From: JAICMB01 sp035295125
GTDB lineage: Bacteria; Acidobacteriota; Terriglobia; Bryobacterales; Bryobacteraceae
Reading direction: 5' to 3'
NCBI GenBank assembly: GCA_035295125.1
Contig: DATGJP010000085.1
Span: forward strand, 1-39,122
Length of the DNA: 39,122 nucleotides
Below, piece by piece: positions 7,587-16,700 of the stretch. Made by a program: the position numbers and the translations under genes. Below the pieces are notes generated by a model. That model did no database searches. It saw nothing but the letters and a program-made list of their open reading frames with translations, and was not told the DNA's origin. Positions within the stretch are counted from its first letter, which is position 1. Each line of letters begins with the position of its first letter.

Positions 7587-9023
7587 CTAATAAGCCCCGC
7601 GCCCAAACAACACCACCGCAATGGTCCGAAAAAGAATGCAGCAATCGAGCCAAACCGACCAGTTCCGCACATAGAAGAGATCAAGATCCACGCGCTCCTT
7701 GTAAGAAGTGTCACTGCGGCCCGATACCTGCCACAGCCCCGTTACGCCACCCTTCACCCTCTTGTACGTTTCAAATCCCTGCCCATATCGCGGCACTTCG
7801 TTTTGCACGATCGGCCGCGGCCCCACCAGGCTCATCTCGCCCCTCACCACGTTCCAAAGCTGCGGCAATTCGTCCAGGCTCGACTTCCGCAGAAACCGCC
7901 CCACGACCGTCACCCGCGGGTCATTCCGAAGCTTCTGATCGCGCTCCCACTCCGCTCGCAATCCCGGATTCTGGTCCAGGTGCTTCTCCAGCACGGCATC
8001 CGCATTTCGCACCATGGACCGGAATTTCCATGTGTAAAATTCCTGGCCCCGAAAACCGATCCGCCGCTGCCGGTAAAACACCGGCCCGCGCGAATCCAGC
8101 ATGATCGCAATCGCAATCAAAACGCATAAAGGAATCGCCACCAGCGCGCACACCGTCCCGACCAGAACATCGAACACCCGCTTCACCACCGGATACGCAC
8201 GCGTCTGCTGCCTGATCTCCAGGCCCAGCATGCCGCCCACGCTCTTCGACTTTACCCACAGGCTGGCAAAATCGGTCAGCTCCGGAATCACAAGCACGTG
8301 CGAAAAACTCGTCCCGTGCCGCTCCACAATCTGAATCATCCGTTCGTGCGGAATGTCCGGCATCGCGAAAATCGCATAAACCGGACGCGGCGCCGGAAGA
8401 AGCAGCGCCACCAGGTCGCTGGGGTCGAGCACCGGAACACCTTTGATGTTCCTCCTGACACCCGCATCATCGTCCAGCACCGCGATCGGTTTCAGGCCAA
8501 GCCCCGGCTCCTTCAGCATCGCCTTCACAATACCTTCCCCGGTATCGCCGGCCCCGAATACGACAGCCGGAAAACCCCACCATGGCTCGCTCGCGAACAT
8601 TTGCCGCACGCACTCTCGTACCAGGGGCACTAAGGCCACGCTTAATACGATCGACAACAACAAGGTCCACGTAAAATGTTCCCGCGCCCCGCGCATCGAC
8701 ACCGTGATCGCCGCCAGGCATACAAACAACACCGTCGACGAAATGGTGGCGCGCCGCAATTCCTCGGGCGCTCCCAGGCTTACCCCCGAGTACAGTCCTA
8801 CCGACGCGTACACCATCAGAAAGACGAATAAGAACGGCCACAACCCCAGATAACCGTTAATATTCACCCTGCCTTCCACGAGTTGCTTGGCGCAAACGCT
8901 GATCGCCACCGAAAGCAGCAGCGCAAACGCATCCGTCAAAACCAGCACCGCCGTCGTGTACGACGGCCGGTTGCTGAACATCGTGGCCGGAATGGGCCGT
9001 GAAACCGCTGTGCCAGCACTCAT
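7587..9023 (-). CDS. WbaP-type undecaprenyl-phosphate sugar phosphotransferase (polysaccharide priming enzyme)
   Basis: This 478-residue integral membrane enzyme would transfer a sugar-1-phosphate from a UDP-sugar to undecaprenyl phosphate, the first step of repeat-unit assembly. Several N-terminal membrane helices (about residues 20-155) are followed by a Rossmann-like part (FGAGDTGEGIVKAML) and the C-terminal bacterial sugar transferase domain. The latter has KRVFDVLVG plus a membrane segment, FYRQRRIGFRGQEF, WKFRSM, SLDELPQLWNV and GEMSLVGPRP. The end matches KGGVTGLWQVSGRSD. The ATG overlaps the stop of the PPTase gene (ATGA, 9020-9023). The architecture fits WbaP better than short PglC-type enzymes. 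Whether Gal, Glc or another sugar is used cannot be told. Confidence 0.92.
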   Translation of the reverse strand: MSAGTAVSRPIPATMFSNRPSYTTAVLVLTDAFALLLSVAISVCAKQLVEGRVNINGYLGLWPFLFVFLMVYASVGLYSGVSLGAPEELRRATISSTVLFVCLAAITVSMRGAREHFTWTLLLSIVLSVALVPLVRECVRQMFASEPWWGFPAVVFGAGDTGEGIVKAMLKEPGLGLKPIAVLDDDAGVRRNIKGVPVLDPSDLVALLLPAPRPVYAIFAMPDIPHERMIQIVERHGTSFSHVLVIPELTDFASLWVKSKSVGGMLGLEIRQQTRAYPVVKRVFDVLVGTVCALVAIPLCVLIAIAIMLDSRGPVFYRQRRIGFRGQEFYTWKFRSMVRNADAVLEKHLDQNPGLRAEWERDQKLRNDPRVTVVGRFLRKSSLDELPQLWNVVRGEMSLVGPRPIVQNEVPRYGQGFETYKRVKGGVTGLWQVSGRSDTSYKERVDLDLFYVRNWSVWLDCCILFRTIAVVLFGRGAY

Positions 9024-9739
9024 GCTCCCAACTCCTCGCGTAACTCGCGCACCTCGCCGCTCGCGCCCTCTACGGCGACCGCGGCTGCGTAATCAGGATG
9101 AGGTTCTAATGCCACCAGGCTCCAGCGCGCAGCCTCCGCGGCGCCTTGCTCGCTATCGAGCAGTGCCGCAGGCTCGCCCGGAGCCAGGGAAACAACGAAT
9201 CCGTGTAAATTCAGAGATAACCCCGCGCCAAGCGCCTTCAGATATGCTTCCTTGCGCGTCCAGCAACGGAAAAAACCGTCCCGCTGTTCTTCTTCGGATA
9301 AATCGCGCAGCGCCTCGCGCTCCCGCGGCGCGAAGAATCGCTCCGCAATGTCGAGCAGGTCCTTGTCCTGCCGCATGCGTTCTACATCCACGCCAATCTC
9401 GCGGCTCCGCGTGATCCCGATCATGGCTATGTCGCCCGAATGCGACAGGTTGAAACGAATCTCGCTATCCGGCAAAGAGGGTTTTCCGTTCGCGCCATAC
9501 TCGAAGCGCACACTCTCCGGCGACACTCCGGCATAGTGCCCCAGCACCCGCCGCAGCGTGCCCCGCGCCACCGTGAAACGATCGCGGTGCCCGGCGAAAC
9601 GGAACCGTGCCGCTCTTTCCCTCTCATCGAGAGAAAGCAGGCTCAGCAGGTCTTCCACTTCCCGTTCCGGCCGCACGAGTTCCACCCACCAAACGTGGAC
9701 CTCGTTTGACGCCGCCGAAATGTTGCCGTATGCCCGCAT
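9020..9739 (-). CDS. Sfp-type 4'-phosphopantetheinyl transferase
   Basis: This enzyme attaches the 4'-phosphopantetheine arm of coenzyme A to the serines of carrier domains, here most likely the ACP and three T domains of the two preceding genes. From the ATG at 9739 it has 239 residues, the usual Sfp length. Motifs seen are FNLSHSGD (about 97-103), IGVDVER with metal-binding Asp118 and Glu120, and WTRKEAYLKALGAG with Lys163, Glu164 and Lys168. The long frame reaching upstream to 9916 overlaps the NRPS gene and is rejected. It starts 5 bases after the NRPS stop and its own stop overlaps the next start by 4 bases, so it is the bridge between peptide and polysaccharide genes. Confidence 0.93.
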   Translation of the reverse strand: MRAYGNISAASNEVHVWWVELVRPEREVEDLLSLLSLDERERAARFRFAGHRDRFTVARGTLRRVLGHYAGVSPESVRFEYGANGKPSLPDSEIRFNLSHSGDIAMIGITRSREIGVDVERMRQDKDLLDIAERFFAPREREALRDLSEEEQRDGFFRCWTRKEAYLKALGAGLSLNLHGFVVSLAPGEPAALLDSEQGAAEAARWSLVALEPHPDYAAAVAVEGASGEVRELREELGA

Positions 9740-9744
9740 GGAAT

Positions 9745-12700
9745 TTACGCCGATTGCCCCAAGGCCTTCCCGCTGTCCGTAAAACAGTTCTGAACCGCCG
9801 ACAAACACGAATTGAGCACCAGCGCCAGCATCCCGATGTGCGGCTCCTGAAGGATCGTGTCGTGATCGCCGCTGACTTCCCGGATCTCGAGCCGGCCGCG
9901 AACCAGGCTGCCCCATCCCAAGGTCACGTCCGAGTACGAAACCAACTCGTCCTTGGCGCGGAACAATGTCGCATCACCGTCGTAAGACTGCGGCGTGTAG
10001 TAGCGCAGCGCCACCAGGAACGCTTCTTCCGCATCGAGCATGTGCGCGTCGGTGGTCAGACCGAGACGGTCGCGGGTCATCCACAACCGGATCTTGCTGC
10101 GCATGCGCCAGTTCTTGAGCTTCACGCCGCAGAACGTGCCCAGCCCTATATGAAACGCATAACGCAGGTTGAACTTAATAGTGCGAATCAGCCGCTCCGC
10201 ATGAACCGTGGTGGCCGAAGGCAGATCTACTTTCGTATCGAGTAGCGCCAGCATCGCCACCTGCTGCCCTTCGGCACGCAGCTTCCGAGCCATCTCGTAT
10301 GCGACAATCCCCCCCGCCGAGAAACCGCCGATGTAGTATGGCCCTTCCGGCTGCACCGAGCGAATGCCTTCGATGTAGTCTTCCGCCATCTGTTCGATGG
10401 AGACGTTGGGGGCTTCCTTGCGGTCCAGTCCGCGAGCCTGCAGCCCGAATACCGGCTGATCCGGATCGAAGTGTCCCGCAAACCCCGCAAACGTTAAAAC
10501 GTTGCCGCCGATCGGGTGTACGAAGTAGAACGGAGGCTTCGAACCACTCGGGCGAATTGGCACCAGTGGCGACCATGGCGGCGTCCATCCGCTGTCCCGC
10601 AACACGGAAGCCAGTTGCGCCACGGTCGGAGCCTGGAAAAGCGTCGCCAGCGGAAGCGTCTTTCCGATGATCTTCTCCAGCCGGGCAAACATGCGAGCCG
10701 CCATTACCGAATGCCCGCCAATCTCGAAGAAGTTGTCAGTACGCCGGACCGGCTGGATTCCTAGTACTGCCTCCCAAACGCCGATCAGCATGGCTTCGAG
10801 CGAATCGTGCGCCGTGCCGTTGCCATTCTGCTGCTTGCTGGTCTCGGGATCCGGCAGCGCTTTGCGATCCAACTTCCCGTTGGGTGTCAACGGCAGTTCC
10901 GCCATCGAAACCAGGAAGGTCGGCACCATGTAATCCGGCAGCCGCTGCCGCAGATATTGGCGGACCGCGGTGCAGACGGTTTCGGCGGTTTCATCTCCAA
11001 CCGGAATGAAGTACCCCGCCAGCGCCTTCTGCCCCGAAGCATCGTCACGAACCACCACCGCGCCATTCCGGACCGCCGGGCATCCCGCAAGCGCCGCTTC
11101 AACCTCGCCCAACTCGATCCGGAAACCGCGAATCTTGACCTGCGTATCCATGCGGCCGAGCATCTCCACCGAACCATCCGCCCGGAACCGGGCACGGTCG
11201 CCCGTCCGATACATTCGCCCGCCCGCAAAAGGATTCGCAACAAACTTTTCAGCCGTCAGCTCAGCTCGATTGTGATAACCCTTGCCGACGCCATCGCCCC
11301 CGATAAACAACTCGCCAGGCACGCTGACCGGCACCGGCCGCAGCTTCGAGTCGAGAACGTAGAACTGGGTGTTGGCGATCGGGCGCCCGATAGAAATCGG
11401 CGCGCCGTCAGAAGCGACCTTGCACCACGAGGACCAGATCGTCGTCTCCGTCGGTCCGTACATGTTCCACAGCTCGCCGCCCCGCTCGAGCAATGCGTCA
11501 GCCAGCTCCCTCGAAAGCGGCTCTCCGCCGCACAGCATTTTCAGGCGTGGAGTGTTATGCCAGCCCGAATCGATCAGCATCCGCCAGGTGGCCGGAGTCG
11601 CCTGCAGAATCGTGGCGCCGCTTTCCCGAACAAGGTTTCGCAGCTTCAGTCCATCGCTCGCTTCCTCACGGCTGGCGAGAATCACGCGGCCGCCGGCCAG
11701 AAGAGGAGCAAACAACTCCAACCCCGCAATATCGAACGACAGGGTAGTAATCGCAAGCAACGAGTCGGAAGCCGAAATTCCCGGAGACTCCACCACCGCC
11801 TCGAGAAGATTGACCACCGCTCGATGATGAATCTCGACGCCCTTAGGTTTGCCCGTCGAACCCGACGTATAGATCACGTAGGCCAGTTGATCCGGACTAA
11901 CCGCCAGCTCCAGGTTAGCGGCGCTTTCTCGCTCAATCCCCTTGGTACGGACCGATACCGTAGTGCAGGTTGGCAGCCTGCGCGGCGGTTGCCAACCACC
12001 GCCATCACAAATGAGCACCCGCAGTCCCGCGTCCTCAGCCATGAAAGCCAGCCGCTCCGCCGGAAAAGAAGGATCGAGAGGAACATAAGCCCCGCCCGCT
12101 TTCAGAACCGCGAGCGCCGCCACAAGCATCTCAATCGACCGGTCCAAATGAATCCCGGCCAAATCCCCCGTCTGAAATCCCTGCCCCCGCAAATGCCGCG
12201 CGAATTGATTCGCCCGGCAATTCAGCTCGTCATACGAAACATTCCGCCCCCGGAAGGTAACCGCAGTCGCCCGAGGTGTCCGAGCCGCGCGAGCCTCAAC
12301 CAGCTCATGGACACAAAGTTCCCGCGAGTATTCGGCCTGTGTCGTATTCCACCCGTCGACAATACGCCGTTCCTCACTCTCATTCAGCAGTCCGTACTCC
12401 GAAATTCTACGCAAAGGATCGCCAGCCACCAGCGCCAGCAGCCGCTCGTAATGTTCCAGCAACTGCACCACGGTCTCGGCCTGATACAGGCTCGTGTTGT
12501 ACTCGCACGAAACGCGCCAACCCTCCGCCCGTTCCACGAGAAAGATGTTGAGGTCGTACATCGCGCCTGGCGACTTCGAGGGAATCGGACGCATCCGCAA
12601 ACCAGCGTGCTCCCAGGGATGAACGAAGTCCCGCTGGTAAATGAAATTCACCTGGAACATCAGGTTCCGGTCGGTGCTGCGACTGACCCGCAGGATCTCG

Positions 12701-13716
12701 GCTACTCGTTCGAGTGGCAGATCTTCATGAGCCAGTGCCTCGGAGACCGTTTTCCGAACTCGCTCCACCAATTCCGTGAATACCGGATCGCCCGACGTGT
12801 CGGTGCGCAGAACCAGCGTATTGATAAACGGGCCAATCAAAGGCTCGACATCGACGCTGTTCCGCCCCACCACCTGCGACCCCACTACAATGTCGCTCTC
12901 GCCCGTGTAACGGTGCAGCAGCGCCGTCAGTGCGCCGAGCATCGTCATGAAGAGCGTTGCCTCGTGCTTCTGGCTCAGACTGCGCAGAGAATCCGTCAAC
13001 GGCATCGGCAGCAGCCGTGACAGGATATTCCCCGGGCAAACCGGAACGCTCGACCGTGGCCAATCGGGCATCACTTCAAACTGCGGCAGATCGGCGAGCT
13101 GTTGCTTCCAGTACGCTTCGGCTTCCGACCAAATCCCGTCCTTCTGATTCTCGTGTTGCCACAGCGTGAAATCGGCGTATTGAATGGGAAGTTCGGGAAG
13201 CGGCGATTCGCTGCCCTTTACAAGCGCTTCATAGATCTCACCCAGTTCATCAGTGATGACGCCAATCGACCAGCCATCGGAAATGATGTGGTGAATCGTG
13301 ATCAGCAGGACATGCTCATCATCCGCCAATCGGACCAGCGAGGCCCGCAACAGCGGCGCCTGCGCCAACGAAAATGGCTGCTTCGCTTCTTCCGCCGCGT
13401 GACGATCGGCGAGTGAGGGATCGTGGCGTAAATCGTAAATCGGGACCGGGATCGTCATCGACGGCGCAACAAGCTGCATTACCTGGCCATCGATCATGCC
13501 GAAGCTGGCCCGCAGAATCTCGTGCCGCTGAACGATCTCGTTGAGCGCGCGCCCGAACAGTTCGGTGTTCAACGGGCCCGTGAGGCCAAACCGCACCGCG
13601 ACGTTGAGCGAAGGATCGCCGGGTTTCAGTTGGTCGAGAACCCAGAAGCGCTGTTGTGCCGAAGAGGCAGGAAGCGCCAGGATTTCGTCCGTGTTCTGTT
13701 CCGTAGCAGGCAGCAT
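9745..13716 (-). CDS. NRPS termination module, C-A-T-TE
   Basis: This encodes 1323 residues. The ATG at 13716 is preceded by a GGAG element and lies 16 bases after the stop of the NRPS-PKS gene. The C domain begins at SSAQQRFWVLDQ with HHIISDG at 142-148. The A domain has TSGSTGKPKG near 615. Selectivity residues read by eye are D-I-L-Q-L-G-M-I-W-K, one change from the published glycine code DILQLGLIWK. The T domain has FFEIGGHS near 1001. The type-I thioesterase has GGFSAGG with Ser1133, then the Asp of LLDTK and the His of GDHD. The module would add glycine and release the chain by hydrolysis or cyclisation. A twin hairpin repeat is translated at about 571-585, in the variable loop before the TSGSTG motif. 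Confidence 0.93.
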   Translation of the reverse strand: MLPATEQNTDEILALPASSAQQRFWVLDQLKPGDPSLNVAVRFGLTGPLNTELFGRALNEIVQRHEILRASFGMIDGQVMQLVAPSMTIPVPIYDLRHDPSLADRHAAEEAKQPFSLAQAPLLRASLVRLADDEHVLLITIHHIISDGWSIGVITDELGEIYEALVKGSESPLPELPIQYADFTLWQHENQKDGIWSEAEAYWKQQLADLPQFEVMPDWPRSSVPVCPGNILSRLLPMPLTDSLRSLSQKHEATLFMTMLGALTALLHRYTGESDIVVGSQVVGRNSVDVEPLIGPFINTLVLRTDTSGDPVFTELVERVRKTVSEALAHEDLPLERVAEILRVSRSTDRNLMFQVNFIYQRDFVHPWEHAGLRMRPIPSKSPGAMYDLNIFLVERAEGWRVSCEYNTSLYQAETVVQLLEHYERLLALVAGDPLRRISEYGLLNESEERRIVDGWNTTQAEYSRELCVHELVEARAARTPRATAVTFRGRNVSYDELNCRANQFARHLRGQGFQTGDLAGIHLDRSIEMLVAALAVLKAGGAYVPLDPSFPAERLAFMAEDAGLRVLICDGGGWQPPRRLPTCTTVSVRTKGIERESAANLELAVSPDQLAYVIYTSGSTGKPKGVEIHHRAVVNLLEAVVESPGISASDSLLAITTLSFDIAGLELFAPLLAGGRVILASREEASDGLKLRNLVRESGATILQATPATWRMLIDSGWHNTPRLKMLCGGEPLSRELADALLERGGELWNMYGPTETTIWSSWCKVASDGAPISIGRPIANTQFYVLDSKLRPVPVSVPGELFIGGDGVGKGYHNRAELTAEKFVANPFAGGRMYRTGDRARFRADGSVEMLGRMDTQVKIRGFRIELGEVEAALAGCPAVRNGAVVVRDDASGQKALAGYFIPVGDETAETVCTAVRQYLRQRLPDYMVPTFLVSMAELPLTPNGKLDRKALPDPETSKQQNGNGTAHDSLEAMLIGVWEAVLGIQPVRRTDNFFEIGGHSVMAARMFARLEKIIGKTLPLATLFQAPTVAQLASVLRDSGWTPPWSPLVPIRPSGSKPPFYFVHPIGGNVLTFAGFAGHFDPDQPVFGLQARGLDRKEAPNVSIEQMAEDYIEGIRSVQPEGPYYIGGFSAGGIVAYEMARKLRAEGQQVAMLALLDTKVDLPSATTVHAERLIRTIKFNLRYAFHIGLGTFCGVKLKNWRMRSKIRLWMTRDRLGLTTDAHMLDAEEAFLVALRYYTPQSYDGDATLFRAKDELVSYSDVTLGWGSLVRGRLEIREVSGDHDTILQEPHIGMLALVLNSCLSAVQNCFTDSGKALGQSA
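11965..12003. repeat. Twin hairpin repeat (family B) inside the NRPS adenylation domain
   Basis: GCAGGTT-GGC-AGCCTGC (11965-11981, one mismatch) is followed by a second imperfect hairpin around GGCGGTTGCC (to 12003). It is translated as a W-Q-P-P-R-R-L-P-T-C stretch in the loop between the DAGLRVL segment and the TSGSTG motif, and the reading frame is kept. Confidence 0.8.
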
Positions 13717-13732
13717 CGTTGTCTCCGCCAAA

Positions 13733-16700
13733 TTAGAATTGACGCCTGATCTTGAAGCTCTCTCGCGAAACCCTTGCGATCGCCGGTTTCGCGCTGTTCG
13801 TCTCACGCTCCAGCGCCGCACAAGCCGACGCGACTGTCCTGTTTTGCAGCAGTTGCTTCGGCGTAACCTTCAGCCCCTCGTTGGCCGCGCGCGCCGCGAT
13901 CTGGAAGAGGTGGATCGAATCCGCACCTAAAGCGAACAGGTCGTCATCCAGGCCAATCCGTTCCACTCGCAGAACCTCCTGCCAGATGGCCGCCATGGCT
14001 TTTTGCTGTTCGGTCACCGGAGCGACATACGTATCTTTCACGGCCGCCGAGGGCGCCGGCATTGCCGCCAGCGCGCGCCGGTCGATCTTACCGTTCGGTG
14101 TCAGGGGCAGTGCTTTCATTTCGACAAACAGCGCCGGAATCATGTAGTCGGGCAGCCGTTGCGAAAGCGACAACCGGAGTTCAGCCGCGTCGGTCTTGCC
14201 GAAGGGCACGATGTAAGCCACCAGCCTTTTCTCACCCGGTAGATCCTCGCGTACGATCACGGCTCCGTCGCCAACTGCCGGCTGCGCCAAAAGCGCCGCC
14301 TCGATCTCGCCTAATTCAATGCGGTGACCGCGAACCTTCACCTGGTTGTCCAGCCGGCCGAGACAAATCAGTTCGCCGCTAGGCAGATACCGGACCAGAT
14401 CGCCCGTGCGGTACAGCCGCGGGTTTCCGGAGAACCGCTCCGCCGTCAACTCCGGACGGTTCAGATAACCCCGCGCGAGTCCATCGCCGCCGATATAAAG
14501 CTCCCCAGGCACGCCCACCGGAACGGGTTGCCGCCGTGCGTCGAGAACATAAAGCTGCGTGTTAGCGATGGGCCGGCCGATAGAGACCGGCCCTTCGCCT
14601 GCCGTCACCCGGCCGGTCGACGACCAGATTGTCGTCTCGGTCGGGCCATACATATTCCAAACCGACGCCGCGCGTGGAACCAGCTCGTTCGCGAGTTCCC
14701 GAGTTAATTCCTCCCCGCCGCAGAGAACCTTCAGATTCCGGTCGCCTTTCCATCCGGCTTCGATAAGCAGCTTCCAGGTAGTGGGAGTAGCCTGCATCAT
14801 CGTGATGCCGTCCATCAGTTCCATGAGCTGCTTGCCATCGCGAGTTGCTTCCCGGCTGGCGATCACAACCTCGGCACCCGAGATCAAAGGAAGGAAAATC
14901 TCCAACCCCGCAATATCAAACGAAAGCGTCGTTACCGCCAGCAACCGATCGGTTGCCAGGATCCCCGGCTCCCGTTTCATGGACCAAAGGAAATTCATCA
15001 GTGCCCGGTGAGTAATCTCGACGCCCTTAGGCTTCCCGGTGGACCCCGACGTATACATGACATACGCCCGGTCCTGTAGGGCAGGTTTGCAACCTGCGGC
15101 GGGTTTGCAACCCGCCAACTCCTCAACCGAGGTCAAAACCAGACTCAACCCGGCATCCCGCCGAATAAACTCCAAGCGCTCCGCCGGGAAGTGCGGGTCC
15201 AAGGGAACATAAGCCCCACCCGCTTTAAGTACGCCCAGCACCGCGACAAGCATCTCAATGGAAGGCTCCATCGAAATCCCAACCAATCCCTCTGCCCGCA
15301 GACCCTGCTCCACCAGCCAACCTGCCACCCGATCGGCCCGCCGATTCAACTCCGAGTAGCTCAGCCGGGTAGCCCCAAAGCGAACGGCAATCTTGTCCGG
15401 ATTCAGCGCCGCCTGCTCTTCAAAAACCTCGTGTACGCACCTCGCCGGATACTCCACCGCCGTCTCATTCCAAGCCACCAGCAGCTTATGCTGCTCATTG
15501 GCATTCAGCAGCGGCAAAGCGGAAAGCGTCCGCGAAGCATCATCGGCAAACCCCAACAACAAAGTCCGGAAGTGTCCAATCCACCGTGCGATCGTAGTCT
15601 CGTCGAAGAGATCGGTATTGTAATCGCAATAGATCGCGAGCCCGTCCGTCGACTCCACCATGTTGAGAAAGATGTCGAAGTTCACGAATCGCTTAGGGTT
15701 CTGATCGATCGTCGCCTCGAGTCCCTGGAAGTTCAGCCGCGCGCCCACGCGCTCCAGGTTGAACTGCACCTCAATCAACGGAAGCCGGCTCGGATTCCTC
15801 GGGATCGCCAGCTTGCGAACGAGAGTCCCATACGTGTACGTCTGGTGTTCGTAAGCATCGAGCAGCTTCCGCCGGCTCTGCGCCAACAGGTCGCTGAACT
15901 TCGGATCGCCCGCGATCTTCAACCGGATCGGCAGGAAGTTCACGCAATGCCCCACCAGCGTTTCGCCCGCCAGCAGCGACTGCGCGGCCGCCGGAATGCC
16001 GACCACGATGTCGTTCTGCCCGGTGAGCCGCGCGAGTACGGCCTGGAATCCCGCCAGCAGAGTGCTGAACAAAGTCGAACCCTGTTTTGCACCGGCCTTC
16101 TTGATTCGCTGATACGACTCCGCGTCGATCTTGGTGATATATGTCGAACCCTGATACGACTTCAGCGCCGGACGAGGCCGGTCGAGCGGCAGCTCCAGCG
16201 GAGGAGCCGGCTCAGCGTATTCCGAAACCCAATATGCCTCCACATTGCCGTGAACGTTCTGTCGCGCCTGCGCTTCGGCATACTCGCTGAAGCGCATCGG
16301 CTCCGGAAGCTCGCACGAGCGTCCCTGGCAATTCGCGCTATAAAGCTTGCTCAATTCATCGAGCAGCACGTTCGTCGACCAGCCATCGCACACAATGTGA
16401 TGGGCCGTGATGAACAGCACATGGTCGTCGGCGCCAAGGCGAACGAGCTGGGCGCGGATGAGAGGGCCATTGGTTAAATCGAAAGCTGTGGTGGCCTCCG
16501 TCTCCTTGAGGGCTTCGGGAGTCGAATCCACGAGTGGGATCCAAATCTCGACATGCGGCAGGATCCGCAGCGCATCGCCGGCCGCCGTCAAGGTTGCACG
16601 AAGTGCTTCGTGCCGGTCGACCACGGTCTGCAGAGACTCGCGCAATGCGTTCTCGTTCAAGCGACCCTGCAGCCGCACCGTGAACCCTTCGTTGTAGGAG

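Noticed and set aside
6245..8104. Long plus-strand open frame (619 codons)
   Set aside because: It is antisense to the beta-helix and WbaP-type genes. Its composition is Arg/Pro/His-rich with no motif, typical of a shadow frame in GC-rich coding DNA.
10807..13020. Long plus-strand open frame (737 codons)
   Set aside because: It lies fully antisense to conserved NRPS C and A domains. No recognisable family and shadow-like composition.
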